From: Arthrobacter sp. B1I2
GTDB lineage: Bacteria > Actinomycetota > Actinomycetes > Actinomycetales > Micrococcaceae
Length of the DNA stretch: 64,000 bases
Reading direction: 5' to 3'
NCBI RefSeq assembly: GCF_030816485.1
Contig: NZ_JAUSYC010000001.1
Location: 1,674,001-1,738,000 of the forward strand
In this document: positions 41,244 to 50,576 of the stretch, piece after piece
Numbering within the stretch: the stretch's first letter is position 1
Layout: every line of letters starts with the position of its first letter
Notes under the pieces: generated by a model
The model's database searches: none
Told to the model about the DNA's origin: nothing
The model's input: the letters and a program-made list of their open reading frames with translations, nothing else
Program-made: the position numbers and the translations under genes

Positions 41244-41648
41244 TCAGCGCCAGAGGACAAAGACCAGTACGACGGCGGCAGCCAGCGCGCCTGCCCCGGC
41301 CAACAGGGGCACAAAAAGCGGCAGGGGCAGCGGGGCCTTGGTGCGCATGCTCCGCTCCACCCGAAGCCACCGCACGGCCGCACCACCGCTGAGCATCATG
41401 CCCAGCAGAAGCAGGAGGACGGCCAGGCCTTTCCGGACAGGCTCAATGAAAAGGCCGGATGTGAACGCCTCGATAGCGATGCCGCCCGCCAGCAGTGCGA
41501 GCGAAGTGCGGATCCAGGCCAGGAAGGTGCGCTCGTTCGCAAGCGTGAAGCGCGGATCCGGTTCCTCGCCGCCGGGCAGCAGCCGTTCGGCGATTCTTCC
41601 GCGCGAGGGCGGGACCGCTCGGCCGGGTGGCTGCTCGCTGTTGATCAC
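41244..41648 (-). CDS. YidH family protein (DUF202)
   Basis: A 134-residue membrane protein. After a polar N-terminus of about 35 residues, FTLANERTFLAWIRTSLALL gives the DUF202 motif, then GLAVLLLLLGMMLSGGAAV and PLFVPLLAGAGALAAAVVLV form two further helices. E. coli YidH is the reference; its role is unknown. It is followed within 4 bp by a second, shorter DUF202 gene, so the pair probably forms a hetero-oligomer (inference). Confidence 0.85.
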   Translation of the reverse strand: MINSEQPPGRAVPPSRGRIAERLLPGGEEPDPRFTLANERTFLAWIRTSLALLAGGIAIEAFTSGLFIEPVRKGLAVLLLLLGMMLSGGAAVRWLRVERSMRTKAPLPLPLFVPLLAGAGALAAAVVLVFVLWR

Positions 41649-41678
41649 CGGGCCAGTTTAGCCGTGGCGGCCACGTCC

Positions 41679-42038
41679 TTATCCGCCACTTCGCGGGGCA
41701 AACATGATCACGGCAACACCCAGCAGGCAGACCAGGGAGCCTGCGATATCCCACCGGTCGGGACGGAAGCCGTCAAAGGCCATGCCCCACGCCAGTGAAC
41801 CTGCCACGAACACTCCGCCGTAGGCCGCCAGGATCCGTCCGAAGTGCGCGTCCGGCTGGAGGGTGGCCACGAAGCCGTACACCCCGAGTGCGATCACGCC
41901 CAACCCGGCCCACCACCAGTCTTTGCCTTCGCGGACCGATTGCCACACCAGCCAGGCGCCGCCGATCTCCGCTGCAGCGGCCAGCACGAACAGCACAATG
42001 GTCTTGAAAACACTGACGGTTTCTTCGGGAATACCCAC
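41679..42038 (-). CDS. YnfA family membrane protein (UPF0060)
   Basis: A 119-residue, four-helix protein of the small multidrug resistance-like YnfA family. Recognisable segments are [60 protein letters not shown] and [20 protein letters not shown]. YnfA homologues have been linked to drug efflux in enterobacteria; the role here is not shown. It lies 30 bp upstream of the YidH gene on the same strand. Confidence 0.92.
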   Translation of the reverse strand: MGIPEETVSVFKTIVLFVLAAAAEIGGAWLVWQSVREGKDWWWAGLGVIALGVYGFVATLQPDAHFGRILAAYGGVFVAGSLAWGMAFDGFRPDRWDIAGSLVCLLGVAVIMFAPRSGG

Positions 42039-42092
42039 GCAGCCATCATGCCAGCCGGGAATGCAGCCACTCCCCGGACAGTTGGGGGAAGT

Positions 42093-43121
42093 ATGGAGCG
42101 TATCGGATTCCTTTCATTCGGCCACTGGGGCCCCGGCCATGGTTCCCGCACCAGGACAGCGGCGGACGCGCTGCTCCAGGGGATTGAACTGGCTGTTGCC
42201 GCTGAAGAGCTTGGCGTGGACGGCGCGTTCTTCCGGGTCCACCACTTCGCCCGCCAGCAGGCGTCACCTTTCCCCCTCCTCTCAGCCATCGCCGCACGAA
42301 CCAGCCACATCGAAACCGGCACCGGCGTCATCGACATGCGCTACGAAAATCCGTTGTACATGGCGGAGGAGGCCGCAGCGGCAGACCTGATCAGCGGCGG
42401 CAGGCTGCAGCTGGGCATCAGCCGTGGTTCACCCGAGCCCGCCCGGGAAGGCGCGTCAGCCTTTGGCTACCGCCCGCAGCCGGGGGAGACCGATGCGGAC
42501 ATGGCCCGCCGCCATACCGCGGCTTTCCGCAGGGCCATCACCGGCGCCGGGATGGCTGAGGCCGACCCCAGGTATGCCGGCGGTGCCACCGGCCTCCTTC
42601 CCGTCCAGCCCCAGTCCCCGGGACTGGCGGAACGGATCTGGTGGGGCGCGGGCAGCAGGAAGACCGCAGTGTGGGCTGCGGAACAGGGCATGAACCTCAT
42701 GAGCTCCACACTGCTCACCGAGGACACCGGCGTTCCCTTCCATGAACTCCAGGCCGAGCAGATCCAGCTGTTCAGGGACGCCTGGGCCGCAGCAGGGCAC
42801 GCACACAACCCGCGTGTCTCGGTCAGCCGCAGCGTCCTTCCCATAGTGGATGAAGAGGACAACTACTACTTTGCCGGCACCGCCCTCCGGGACGGCCGCG
42901 ACCAGGTGGGCGTCATCGACGGACTGACCGCCAGGTTCGGCAAGAGCTACGTGGGCGCACCGGACGTCCTGGCTGGGCAGCTTGCAGCCGACACCGCGGT
43001 GCAGGCTGCAGATACCCTGCTGCTGACGGTTCCGAACCAGCTGGGCGTGGAGTTCAACGCCAAGCTCCTGGGCGCCATCGTTGGGCACGTGGCCCCGGCG
43101 CTGGGATGGCGCCGCCGGTAG
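42093..43121 (+). CDS. LLM-class flavin-dependent oxidoreductase
   Basis: A 342-residue luciferase-like TIM barrel. It begins [20 protein letters not shown] and shows the family elements [20 protein letters not shown] and [15 protein letters not shown]. It would use F420 or FMNH2; which one cannot be told from sequence. ATG 42093 has GGGGGAA 2-8 nt upstream; the longer open frame overlaps the divergent YnfA gene. It appears monocistronic. The substrate is unknown. Confidence 0.88.
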   Translation: MERIGFLSFGHWGPGHGSRTRTAADALLQGIELAVAAEELGVDGAFFRVHHFARQQASPFPLLSAIAARTSHIETGTGVIDMRYENPLYMAEEAAAADLISGGRLQLGISRGSPEPAREGASAFGYRPQPGETDADMARRHTAAFRRAITGAGMAEADPRYAGGATGLLPVQPQSPGLAERIWWGAGSRKTAVWAAEQGMNLMSSTLLTEDTGVPFHELQAEQIQLFRDAWAAAGHAHNPRVSVSRSVLPIVDEEDNYYFAGTALRDGRDQVGVIDGLTARFGKSYVGAPDVLAGQLAADTAVQAADTLLLTVPNQLGVEFNAKLLGAIVGHVAPALGWRRR

Positions 43122-43235
43122 CGCGGGGAATCTTTCGCGAGACCCAACCGTTATACTTCAAGTGTGCGATGCGGGGGCTTCGCACCCCTACTACTGTGTG
43201 ACTGCGGAACGGTCGTACGACGGAGAGAGAGAAAT

Positions 43236-43268
43236 ATGGCTCGCGCCGCCTTAGGCTTAACCACATGA
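43236..43268 (+). CDS. 10-codon leader ORF coupled to the ferredoxin reductase gene
   Basis: ATG 43236 is preceded by GGAGAGAGAGAAAT, a good ribosome site, and encodes MARAALGLTT. Its TGA (43266-43268) overlaps ATG 43265 of the reductase gene (ATGA). The reductase itself has no strong ribosome site, so translation of the leader could deliver ribosomes to it. It is too short to judge by coding statistics. Confidence 0.45.
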   Translation: MARAALGLTT

Positions 43269-44362
43269 TCCGGCTACGACAGCTGGCCCAAGCGGCCTCC
43301 GTGCTTACCACCCCGTTGGCACCCGAAGACATCCTCGCGCTTTTCAATCCTGTCTACTCAGCCCGCCAGCTGCGCGGTGTGGTGACCCGGGTGGTCCAGG
43401 AGACCGCCCATTCGGCCACCATCTTCTTCCGCCCCGGCCGTGGCTGGAAGGCGCACATGGCCGGGCAGTGGGCCCGCATCGGCGTCGAACTCGACGGCGT
43501 CCGGCACTGGCGCTCCTACTCGCTCAGCGCCCCTGCCGGCAAGGACCCGGCCATCACTGTCACCGACGTCGGCGCCGTCTCCGGCACGCTGGTACGCACC
43601 ACCAAGCCCGGCGACGTCCTGTTCCTGGCTCCGCCGCAGGGTGATTTCGTGCTTCCGGAGCATCCCCGCCCCCTCCTGATGGTCACCGCGGGCAGCGGCA
43701 TCACTCCGGTGATGTCCATGATCCGAACGCTTGTGCCGCGGCGTCCTGATGCTGACGTCGTGCTGGTCCACTCCGCCCGCACCCCGGGTGACAGCCTGTT
43801 CCGCGAGGAGCTGGCCGAGCTCGCGGACCAGTTCCCCAATTTCCGGTTGGCCCACTGGTACACCGGCGAACAGGGCCGCATGGATTTCTCCAGCACCAAG
43901 GAGTTGGACGAGATCTGCCCCGACTGGAAGGACCGCGCCGCCTACGCCTGCGGCCCGGACAGCTTCCTCGACGACGCCGAAGCCCTCTGGAAGCGCGCCG
44001 CGCTGACCACCCGCGGGCCGGGGACCGATGTGGCGGTGGCCGGAGACCCCGGCAACCTCATGATCGAACGCTTCAACACCACCTTCAACGCCGGGGTAGG
44101 GCACGACGGCGGGCTGGTCACCTTTGAAGCCTCCGACCGGGAAGTGGAGGCCGACGGCGACACCCCCATCCTGGACATCGGCGAGGACGCCGGGGTGCTG
44201 ATGCCGAGCGGCTGCCGGATGGGCATCTGCCACAGCTGCCTTACACCGCTCCTGGCCGGGCAGGTCCGTGACCTGCGCACCGGGGAAATCCACGGCGAAC
44301 CCGGCCAACTGATCCAAACGTGTGTCTCGGCAGCCGCCGGACCCGTCAACCTCGAACTCTGA
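43265..44362 (+). CDS. ferredoxin reductase (FAD/NAD plus C-terminal 2Fe-2S domain)
   Basis: A 365-residue electron-transfer protein. The FAD domain has HWRSYSLSAPAG (RxYS motif) and GTLVRTTKPGD; the NAD domain has MVTAGSGITPVMSMIR and AYACGPDSFL. The C-terminal plant-type ferredoxin has SGCRMGICHSCLTPL and a final Cys in QTCVSAAAG, giving the four-Cys cluster. The fatty acid desaturase gene starts 12 bp later, so it most likely passes NAD(P)H electrons to it. Similar pairs occur in mycobacteria (Rv3230c/DesA3). Confidence 0.93.
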   Translation: MIRLRQLAQAASVLTTPLAPEDILALFNPVYSARQLRGVVTRVVQETAHSATIFFRPGRGWKAHMAGQWARIGVELDGVRHWRSYSLSAPAGKDPAITVTDVGAVSGTLVRTTKPGDVLFLAPPQGDFVLPEHPRPLLMVTAGSGITPVMSMIRTLVPRRPDADVVLVHSARTPGDSLFREELAELADQFPNFRLAHWYTGEQGRMDFSSTKELDEICPDWKDRAAYACGPDSFLDDAEALWKRAALTTRGPGTDVAVAGDPGNLMIERFNTTFNAGVGHDGGLVTFEASDREVEADGDTPILDIGEDAGVLMPSGCRMGICHSCLTPLLAGQVRDLRTGEIHGEPGQLIQTCVSAAAGPVNLEL

Positions 44363-44374
44363 GGAGCAGTACGT

Positions 44375-45559
44375 ATGTCTGTCATCTCACCCGCAAAGAC
44401 CAATGCCGACGCAGGCGCCAAAGCCGGCACCTCAAGGACCCGTCCCGGAAAGCTGGCCGAATCGGGAAGTCCCACCGTCCGCCCGCCGGCGGCCGCCCAC
44501 CTCAGTGACGAGCAGGTGGCGGAGCTCGGACGCGAACTCGACGCAATCCGGGATGAGATCCTGGCCAAGCGGGGCGCGGAAGACGCCGCCTACATTCGCC
44601 GCATGATCAAGATCCAGCGCGGTTTGGAGATCTCCGGCCGCGCCGCCCTGCTGGTCAGCAAGAACAAGGCCGCCTGGGTTACGGGCACCACGCTGCTCAG
44701 CCTGGCCAAGATCCTGGAAAACATGGAACTGGGCCACAACATCCTGCACGGCCAGTGGGACTGGATGCGGGATCCGGACATCCACTCCACCACCTGGGAA
44801 TGGGACTTCGTCACCCCGTCGCGGTCCTGGCAGCACACCCACAACGACCTGCACCACCGCTGGACCAACGTGGTGGGCAAGGACAACGACGTCGGATACA
44901 ACCTCCTGCGCATGGACGAGAACCAGCCGTGGAAGCCCATTAACCTGGCAAACCCGCTGTTCAACGCTATCCTCGCGCCGGTCTTCGAGTGGGGCATCGC
45001 CATCTACGACCTCGAACTCACCGAGTACAAGGAAGGCACCAAGTCCAAGGAGGCCCTGCTGAAGGACCTCAAGGCCCTGGGCAAGAAGGTGGTCACCCAG
45101 TTCACCAAGGACTACGCCGCCACCCCTGCCGTGGCAATGCTGACCGGCTCCGGGAAGCAGGCCCTCTATGGCACGCTGGCCGCGAACGCGGTACGTAACG
45201 TTTGGGCGCACGCCGTCATCTTCTGCGGCCACTTCCCCGAAGGCACTGACACCTTCACCGAGGAAATGGTGGAAGGCGAAACCCGCGGCGACTGGTATGT
45301 CCGCCAGATGATCGGCTCCGCCAACATCTCCGGTTCCAAGTTCATGCACCTCATGACCGGCAACCTGTCACACCAGATCGAGCACCACCTCTTCCCGGAC
45401 CTGCCGTCCAGCCGCTATGCCGAAGTGGCGCCCAAGGTCCGCGAGATCTGCCAGCGCTACGGCCTGAAGTACACCACCGGGCCGCTGCTGAAGCAGGTGG
45501 GTTCGTCCTGGGCCAAGGTCTTCAAGCTGGCGCTGCCTGGGAAGGCCGCCCGGGCCTGA
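44375..45559 (+). CDS. fatty acid desaturase (DesA3/AlkB-like)
   Basis: A 394-residue membrane di-iron desaturase. The three His boxes are GHNILHGQWDW, HTHNDLHHRWTN and HQIEHHLFPDLPSSRY. It inserts a double bond in acyl-CoA or lipid-bound fatty acids, using electrons from the reductase encoded 12 bp upstream. A polar N-terminus of about 45 residues precedes the conserved part. Transcription ends at the strong hairpin 45574-45612. Cold- or fluidity-dependent control is likely, but the regulator is not visible. Confidence 0.94.
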   Translation: MSVISPAKTNADAGAKAGTSRTRPGKLAESGSPTVRPPAAAHLSDEQVAELGRELDAIRDEILAKRGAEDAAYIRRMIKIQRGLEISGRAALLVSKNKAAWVTGTTLLSLAKILENMELGHNILHGQWDWMRDPDIHSTTWEWDFVTPSRSWQHTHNDLHHRWTNVVGKDNDVGYNLLRMDENQPWKPINLANPLFNAILAPVFEWGIAIYDLELTEYKEGTKSKEALLKDLKALGKKVVTQFTKDYAATPAVAMLTGSGKQALYGTLAANAVRNVWAHAVIFCGHFPEGTDTFTEEMVEGETRGDWYVRQMIGSANISGSKFMHLMTGNLSHQIEHHLFPDLPSSRYAEVAPKVREICQRYGLKYTTGPLLKQVGSSWAKVFKLALPGKAARA

Positions 45560-45573
45560 CGCTTACTGGCCGG

Positions 45574-45612
45574 CAAGAGAATGCCCTGCGGACTCCGCGG
45601 GGCATTCTCTTG
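45574..45612. terminator. bidirectional terminator after desaturase and CDF genes
   Basis: CAAGAGAATGCCC (45574-45586) pairs perfectly with 45600-45612; an inner GCGG/CCGC pair lengthens the stem. T- and A-containing flanks (CTTGTTAAC) are weak U-tracts. It lies between convergent genes. Confidence 0.85.
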
Positions 45613-45658
45613 TTAACGGGCCTTCGTGTTAGCCGCGCGCTGTTGGCCGCGCGCCCTG

Positions 45659-46729
45659 TCAGTGGGCTGTGGCGGCCCCGGTGCCCGGCACCAGGGTCAT
45701 GTCGTCCAGCTTGGGCAGTTCATGCCTGAGGTGATGCTGTGCCCTGTCCAGGATGTCTTCGGCCTGGGACAGGCCCATATCGGCCAGCAGGATCCTTGCG
45801 GAGCCCTGCAGCCGGTGCCCGGACCACCGCAGCTGCAGGTGCTGGACCGCAAGGACACCCGGGGTCCCTTCCAGCGCCCTCTCGGCACGGGCCACCAGCT
45901 CCGGTTCGATGCCGTCCATGAGCCGCCGCCCGATGCTGCGGACCGTCCCCCACAGCAGCACCATGATGGCGGCGGAGATGATCAGCCCGACGATGGGGTC
46001 CGCCAGCGGAAAGCCGAGCATGACGCCAGCGGCGCCGATCACCACGGCGAGCGAGGTGAAACCGTCAGTCCTGGCGTGCACGCCGTCCGCCACGAGCGCC
46101 GCGGAACCGATCCTGCGGCCAACCCGGATGCGGTAGATCGCCACCGCCTCATTTCCGGCAAAGCCGATCAGTCCCGCGGCCATGACCCAGCCGAGATTCT
46201 GCAACGGCTGGGGATGGATCAGCCGGTCCACTGACTGCCAGCCGGCCACCACGGCCGAGAGGGCCACCACGGCCACGATGAACAGGCCGGCCAGGTCCTC
46301 AGCCCTGCCGTAGCCATACGTGTACCGGCGCGTGGCCGCCCTGCGCCCCAGGATGAAGGCAACCCACAGGGGCACCGCGGTGAGTGCGTCCGAGAAGTTG
46401 TGGATGGTGTCCGCGAGCAGGGCCACCGAACTGCTGAACAGGACCACCAGGAACTGCAGCACCGTGGTGGCCAGCAGGACGAACATGCTGATCTTCAGCG
46501 CCCGGATACCCTCGGTGCTGGCCTCCATGGCGTCGTCAATGGAATCAGCGGCATCGTGGGTGTGCGGAACAAACAGCTCGATCAGCCAGCCCTTGAAACC
46601 GGAGTGGTGATGGTGCCCGTGGTCATGGTCATGTTCATGCCCATGTTGGTGGTCATGGTGGTGGCCGCCGTGGTCCTCCGTGTGGGGATGGCTGTGCGTG
46701 TGCGTTGACTCCTGGTGCGGCCCGCTCAT
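45659..46729 (-). CDS. cation diffusion facilitator metal exporter
   Basis: A 356-residue CDF/ZnT protein. The N-terminal 45 residues are extremely His-rich (HHHDHQHGHEHDHDHGHHHH), a cytoplasmic metal-gathering loop. Six helices follow; the transport site reads HNFSD in TM2 and HARTD in TM5, the HD-HD arrangement typical of zinc-type CDFs. A C-terminal cytoplasmic domain ends near 355. Its start overlaps the ArsR gene by 4 bp (ATGA), so repressor and exporter form one unit. The metal could be Zn, Co or Ni; the repressor argues for Co/Ni. Confidence 0.93.
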   Translation of the reverse strand: MSGPHQESTHTHSHPHTEDHGGHHHDHQHGHEHDHDHGHHHHSGFKGWLIELFVPHTHDAADSIDDAMEASTEGIRALKISMFVLLATTVLQFLVVLFSSSVALLADTIHNFSDALTAVPLWVAFILGRRAATRRYTYGYGRAEDLAGLFIVAVVALSAVVAGWQSVDRLIHPQPLQNLGWVMAAGLIGFAGNEAVAIYRIRVGRRIGSAALVADGVHARTDGFTSLAVVIGAAGVMLGFPLADPIVGLIISAAIMVLLWGTVRSIGRRLMDGIEPELVARAERALEGTPGVLAVQHLQLRWSGHRLQGSARILLADMGLSQAEDILDRAQHHLRHELPKLDDMTLVPGTGAATAH

Positions 46730-47100
46730 GGGGCGCTCGTCTCTGCAGGGTGGGCTGCGCGGTGGTGGGCAGGCTCGCCGCCCAGTGCGTGCTCGGCCTG
46801 GAAGATCGCATCTGCTACCAGCTGCCGGGCATGCTCGTTTTCCAGGCGGTAGAGCACCCGCGTCCCGTCCTGCCGCGTGGACACCATCCTGGCCAGCCGC
46901 ATCTTTGCCAGATGCTGCGAAACGGCCGCAGGGGACTTGCCCACCACGTCCGCCAGGGCTCCCACGGCCATCTCGCCATCACGGAGCGCCAGGATGATCC
47001 GCACCCTGGTGGCATCCGCCAGCATGGCGAAAACCTCCACGGCCAACTCCACGTACTGGCTGTCCGCTCCAAGCGGGCAACCACTATTATCTGCATTCAT
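46726..47100 (-). CDS. ArsR/SmtB-family metal sensor, KmtR-like
   Basis: A 124-residue winged-helix repressor (VFAMLADATRVRIILALRDG; recognition helix around SPAAVSQHLAKMRLARMVST). The C-terminal metal helix has NEHARQLVADAIFQAEH and then ALGGEPAHH: one His, then Glu-His 13-14 residues later, then His-His after seven residues. This spacing equals the His88, Glu101, His102, His110, His111 set reported for the mycobacterial Ni/Co sensor KmtR. Starts ATG 47100 and ATG 47106 are both inside the operator-like dyad. It controls its own operon with the CDF gene. Confidence 0.87.
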   Translation of the reverse strand: MNADNSGCPLGADSQYVELAVEVFAMLADATRVRIILALRDGEMAVGALADVVGKSPAAVSQHLAKMRLARMVSTRQDGTRVLYRLENEHARQLVADAIFQAEHALGGEPAHHRAAHPAETSAP

Positions 47101-47112
47101 GCGCATATAGTG
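47082..47112. promoter_or_regulatory. imperfect inverted repeat over the start of the metal-sensor gene
   Basis: CACTATTATCTGCAT and ATGCGCATATAGTG are complementary except for one extra base and two mismatches, around a TC centre. Size and shape match the 12-2-12 operators of ArsR/SmtB repressors. It covers both possible start codons, suggesting a short-leader or leaderless mRNA. Confidence 0.6.
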
Positions 47113-47193
47113 TCACAGCATCGGCCGCTCCGCATGTTTGGCAACCGTCGGCGTGGTCCACCAAAGGCTGCCGGAGCGGAGGTGCGCCCCTAG

Positions 47194-48102
<909 letters not shown>

Positions 48103-48110
48103 GACCCGGA

Positions 48111-48146
48111 CACGTCCGACGGCGGCAGGCGCCGCCGCCGGACGTG
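48111..48146. terminator. hairpin between convergent hydrolase and lipoprotein genes
   Basis: CACGTCC (48111-48117) pairs with GGACGTG (48140-48146), and GACGGCGGC pairs with GCCGCCGCC with one mismatch, around a 4-nt loop. There is no clear U-tract. Confidence 0.65.
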
Positions 48147-48161
48147 CCAGGAAACCGGGGG

Positions 48162-49733
48162 TCACCCACGCGGTCCACCACCACCGCCCGGGCCCTGCGC
48201 CGCGGTGTACTGGCCTGCCGTCACCGTCCCCACTTGCGTGGCCCCGTCCAGGCTGCCACCGCCGAGGCCCGCGGCCGCGGTGGCCGTGCCGCCGGTGTAT
48301 ACGGTGTACTGCTGGCCCTTGATGATGTCCGGCGAGGAGAACACCAGCGAGGCTGCGGCCTTGGTGGTGGTGAAGGCCGCCACCACCTTGCCGGCGGAAT
48401 CGGCAAGCTGGATCACGGTCCCGGCCGGAACCGACGAGCCAAGGGTCACCTGGACACCGGACTGTGTGGAGGAATCACTGGGGGTCACCACCATGCCCGA
48501 ACTGCCGGCGGCGGCAATGGTTCCGCCCGTCACGGCCAGCTCGCCGTTGACATCAAGGGCGCCGTTGTTGTTGCCGGTGGGGCCGTTGACCATAACGGTG
48601 CCGCCCGAGATGCTGGCGTTGCCATTGGAGTCGAGGCCGTCGCCCTGCGCGTTGATCGTCAGGACGCCCCCGGTGACGTCCACGCTGTAGTCGCCCACTT
48701 CCATGCCTCCGCCGCCCATGCCGCCACCGCTGGAGGAGGAAGAACCGCCCGAGGCGTTCACGCCGTCGTCGTTGGAAGTGACGGTGGTGGTGCCGCCGGA
48801 CACCACGATGTGCTGGGCCTCCAGGCCCTCCTCGGACTTCGCCACAGTTGTGGTGCCGCCGGCTATGGTCAGCGTGTTGTAGGCCTTGACCCCGTCATCC
48901 GCGGCGGAGACGTTCAGGGTGCCGCCGTTGACCAGGACCCAGCCGCGGCCTTCATCCTGGTCGTTGTCGGATTTGAAGCCGTCGTCCCCGGCGGTGACCT
49001 GGTAGGCGCCGTCCAGTAGGACCGCGTAGTCCTTGCCCACGATTCCGTCGTCGGCCGCCTTTACGGTGACGTTGCCCGACGCGAGGACCAGCCCGTCCTT
49101 GGACGAGATGCCGTCGTTGAAGTTGCCCTCCACTGCCAGGGATCCGCTGCCCGCGATGGTCAGGTCAGCCTTGGAGTACAGCGCGGCGTTGGGTGCATCG
49201 GTGCCTTGGTCCGCGTAGGTGGAAGCGTCGCTGAGCGAGCTGGTGGTGCAGTCCGCCAGGTAGAGGATGGCCTCGTCGGCGCTCTGGACCACGAACGGCG
49301 AGCCGCTGGAGTTCGAGATGCGCGCGCCGTCGAGGATGATGCGGACGGTGTCGCTCTCGCCGGCGGCCACCACAATGCGGCCGTTGGCCAGGGAACCGCT
49401 GAGCCTGTAGGTGCCCGCGGCGCTGATGGTGACCGTGTCGCCGTCCACCTTCACGGCGTCCGATCCCGAGGCAACGGTGGCGCCGTCCGCAAGGGTCACG
49501 GCCACTTCGCTGGAAGCATCCCAGGTGAGGTCGTCGGCGTCGTAGTGGGTGTCCTCCGCCAGGGTGTCCAGGGTGTCCAGGGCGACGGCGGCAGTAGCGC
49601 CGGCTGCAGCGGTGGACGAGGTGCCGCCCACGCTTGAGGCAGTGCCTGCGGTGGTGCTGGGTGTGGAGCAGCCTGCCAGGCCAAGCGAGAGGGCCAGGGC
49701 AGCCACGGACAGGGAGGTGCGGAGCTTTTTCAT
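48162..49733 (-). CDS. carbohydrate-binding domain lipoprotein (DUF4353)
   Basis: A 523-residue exported protein. The signal is MKKLRTSLSVAALALSLG then LAGCST, a lipobox. The mature part is mostly repeated beta-strand units with SGGT/AGGT turns (for example DDGIVGKDYAVLLDGAYQVT and GGTTTVTSNDDGVNASGG), the DUF4353 pattern predicted to form a beta-helix or carbohydrate-binding domain. It ends in a Gly/Pro tail (GPGGGGGPRG). It lies 51 bp downstream of a VTC-domain gene, a known association together with DUF4956 and CotH proteins, suggesting surface polymer binding. Confidence 0.83.
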   Translation of the reverse strand: MKKLRTSLSVAALALSLGLAGCSTPSTTAGTASSVGGTSSTAAAGATAAVALDTLDTLAEDTHYDADDLTWDASSEVAVTLADGATVASGSDAVKVDGDTVTISAAGTYRLSGSLANGRIVVAAGESDTVRIILDGARISNSSGSPFVVQSADEAILYLADCTTSSLSDASTYADQGTDAPNAALYSKADLTIAGSGSLAVEGNFNDGISSKDGLVLASGNVTVKAADDGIVGKDYAVLLDGAYQVTAGDDGFKSDNDQDEGRGWVLVNGGTLNVSAADDGVKAYNTLTIAGGTTTVAKSEEGLEAQHIVVSGGTTTVTSNDDGVNASGGSSSSSGGGMGGGGMEVGDYSVDVTGGVLTINAQGDGLDSNGNASISGGTVMVNGPTGNNNGALDVNGELAVTGGTIAAAGSSGMVVTPSDSSTQSGVQVTLGSSVPAGTVIQLADSAGKVVAAFTTTKAAASLVFSSPDIIKGQQYTVYTGGTATAAAGLGGGSLDGATQVGTVTAGQYTAAQGPGGGGGPRG

Positions 49734-49784
49734 GGAATGTCCTTTGAAGTTTGGGATGAAGGGGTAAGGGCGCGGTGACGTGGG

Positions 49785-50576
49785 TCAGGCGGCCCGGGGC
49801 ATGGGCCGGAGTGCCATATGGCGCAGTGTCCGGTTCCAGCGGTTGGCGGGAAGTCCGGGCCGGAGGGCCGCCATTCCGGTAGCGAACTTGGAGATCCGGG
49901 AAGGCCTGACACCGGCAGCCCAGAGGTGCCGGTCCAGCGGGCCGGCCGTGGAGCCTGACTTGGTTTCCAGGATGACGGCGCGGTGCAGGACCCAGGACTC
50001 GTGGCCGGGGCGCTGCCAGGTCACCTCAGTGTCGATCGTGGCGCGGCTGCCCGACTCCGGCAGGTACAGCGTTGTGCGCCGGTAGCGGGTTTCCAGTACG
50101 GGTTCCAGCGGAAGCGCGGGTACCTTAATCCCCGATGCGCCGAACGTTTCCAAGATGTAGGCCAGCCCCTCGGGCGTCAGCCGGGCCCGGTCTTCGAGCC
50201 GGGACGGGATGCGTTCCTTGACCGTGGCCTCGCGCGACCCCTCGGTTTTCACCTCCAGGAAGCTCAGCGCGCTGTCCACATAGGTCCTGGTGCGGATCTT
50301 GTAGCGGCGGCGCCTGCCGTGTGCGGCCAGCAGGTAACTGTCCAGGTTGGCGGTATCGAAGTACACGGAGTCGTAGGCGAAGCTGCGGGAGCCGTCCATG
50401 TCCAGGACGCGCATGCCGGTGCGGACAGAGGCCAGGAGTTGGCCGGCCAGCTCCAACGGAACAATGTACTTCCGGTCTACCCGGGTCTGCAGTGCCGCCT
50501 GGGCGTTCAGTTCCTCCAGGCTGACGGGGGGAAGGAAGCGGAGATGGTCGACGGCGGTGCCCACGGCGGCGCTCAT
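49785..50576 (-). CDS. VTC-domain (polyphosphate polymerase-like) protein
   Basis: A 263-residue protein of the VTC/triphosphate tunnel superfamily. Tunnel residues are visible: QTRVDRKYIVPLE, YDSVYFDTANLDSYL, RRRRYKIRTRTYVDSALSFL with EVKTE, TRYRRTTLYLPE, RATIDTEV and ILETKS, then SRISKFATGMAAL. Yeast Vtc4 uses this fold to make polyphosphate from ATP; bacterial members next to DUF4956 are uncharacterised. There is no membrane helix, so anchoring would come from its neighbour. It overlaps the DUF4956 gene by 4 bp. Confidence 0.87.
   Translation of the reverse strand: MSAAVGTAVDHLRFLPPVSLEELNAQAALQTRVDRKYIVPLELAGQLLASVRTGMRVLDMDGSRSFAYDSVYFDTANLDSYLLAAHGRRRRYKIRTRTYVDSALSFLEVKTEGSREATVKERIPSRLEDRARLTPEGLAYILETFGASGIKVPALPLEPVLETRYRRTTLYLPESGSRATIDTEVTWQRPGHESWVLHRAVILETKSGSTAGPLDRHLWAAGVRPSRISKFATGMAALRPGLPANRWNRTLRHMALRPMPRAA

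Noticed and set aside
43130..43215. Possible tRNA or riboswitch upstream of the ferredoxin reductase
   Set aside because: GC-rich short pairings exist (GCGGGGGCTTCGCACCCC region), but no cloverleaf, CCA end or known riboswitch core could be drawn.
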